From Microbacteriaceae bacterium (lineage in GTDB: Bacteria; Actinomycetota; Actinomycetes; Actinomycetales; Microbacteriaceae), in contig JALRLI010000028.1 of NCBI GenBank assembly GCA_023254555.1, forward strand, positions 1 through 13,371: a stretch of DNA of 13,371 nucleotides, read 5' to 3'. The position numbers were made by a program, and so were the translations under genes. The notes under the pieces are model-generated. The model made no database searches. It was not told where the DNA came from and worked only from the letters and a program-made list of their open reading frames with translations. Each line of letters begins with the position of its first letter. Within the stretch, counting starts at the first letter, position 1. This document shows positions 13,110 to 13,371 of the stretch, piece by piece.

Positions 13110-13371
13110 CTACTCTGAGTCGCGTTTTTTGCGGCGAACGGCAAACACGATCGCCGCGGCCCCGACCACACCGAGCCCCAGCGCAGCCCATCCGAGCTGG
13201 GCGCCGAGCCCCGCAGCTGCGCCGGTCGCAGCCAGAGCTGGATCAGGTGCTGGGGTTGGGCTGCTGGGAGTAGCAAAACTGATTGCGCTCACCGGTGGTC
13301 GCGTGCTGAAAGAGCTGAACCCCGCCCAGACGAAAGCTGCTCCGGCAGTTGTTGGGGTGCCAGCGGGAAGC
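13110..13371 (-). CDS. C-terminus of a sortase-anchored surface protein (runs off right edge)
   Basis: The minus-strand frame stays open from the TAG at 13110-13112 to the right edge, giving 86 visible residues of a larger secreted protein. A Pro/Ala/Thr/Ser-rich linker (PSSPTPAPDPA) precedes the sorting signal LAATG (codons at 13221-13235), a hydrophobic segment (LGWAALGLGVVGAAAIVFAV) and a basic tail RRKKRDSE: the three parts of a cell-wall sorting signal. LAxTG is the form preferred by class E sortases of high-GC actinobacteria. The part before the linker (LPAGTPTTAGAAFVWAGFSSF) looks extracellular but I do not recognise its domain. An internal GTG at 13290-13292 is not the true start. Confidence 0.82.
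   Translation of the reverse strand, partial: LPAGTPTTAGAAFVWAGFSSFSTRPPVSAISFATPSSPTPAPDPALAATGAAAGLGAQLGWAALGLGVVGAAAIVFAVRRKKRDSE

Overview
The window looks like chromosomal, mostly housekeeping DNA of a high-GC Gram-positive actinobacterium. Member of the Microbacteriaceae (order Micrococcales) is my best guess, with moderate confidence. The reasons are the actinobacterial type of each protein, many GTG starts, moderately high GC by eye, and a gene order that follows the Mycobacterium tuberculosis blocks argF..argH and tyrS-(TPR)-(HAD phosphatase)-(small protein)-tlyA-ppnK-recN (Rv1656-Rv1659 and Rv1689-Rv1696, from memory).

Layout. Positions 1-423, minus strand: the N-terminal 141 codons of a PLP-dependent Orn/Lys/Arg decarboxylase that runs off the left edge. 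A 181-bp divergent regulatory region separates it from argF (ornithine carbamoyltransferase) and argH (argininosuccinate lyase). There is no argR or argG between these two. Then come a DUF4287 small protein, a DivIVA-like coiled-coil protein and tyrS. A DUF805 membrane protein with a TTG start follows, and a very strong intrinsic terminator at 6201-6235 closes this half.

The second half starts with a protein that joins an Arg/Gly/Asp-rich disordered N-terminus to a TPR-like helical domain. It overlaps the start of a HAD-IIA phosphatase. A class I glutamine amidotransferase gene lies on the opposite strand (8575-9336) and interrupts the conserved series. The series resumes with a 49-aa small protein, tlyA, nadK and recN. 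The right edge holds the C-terminus of a minus-strand surface protein with an LAATG sortase signal.

Working together: argF and argH carry out two of the last three steps of arginine synthesis, while the divergent decarboxylase uses a basic amino acid (possibly ornithine or arginine), so control at 424-604 may set the flow at this branch point. The tlyA-nadK-recN group links rRNA methylation, NADP supply and DNA repair by conserved order rather than by one pathway.

The most noticeable regulatory pattern is that six genes have a TAnnnT hexamer exactly 6 nt before their GTG/ATG, as expected of leaderless transcripts. Two of these face apart in a 32-bp divergent promoter. I saw no rRNA or tRNA gene, CRISPR array, insertion sequence or phage gene, and no clear new multi-gene system. 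The least characterised items are the 49-aa protein, the DUF4287 and DUF805 proteins, the RG-rich TPR protein and the wall-anchored protein.
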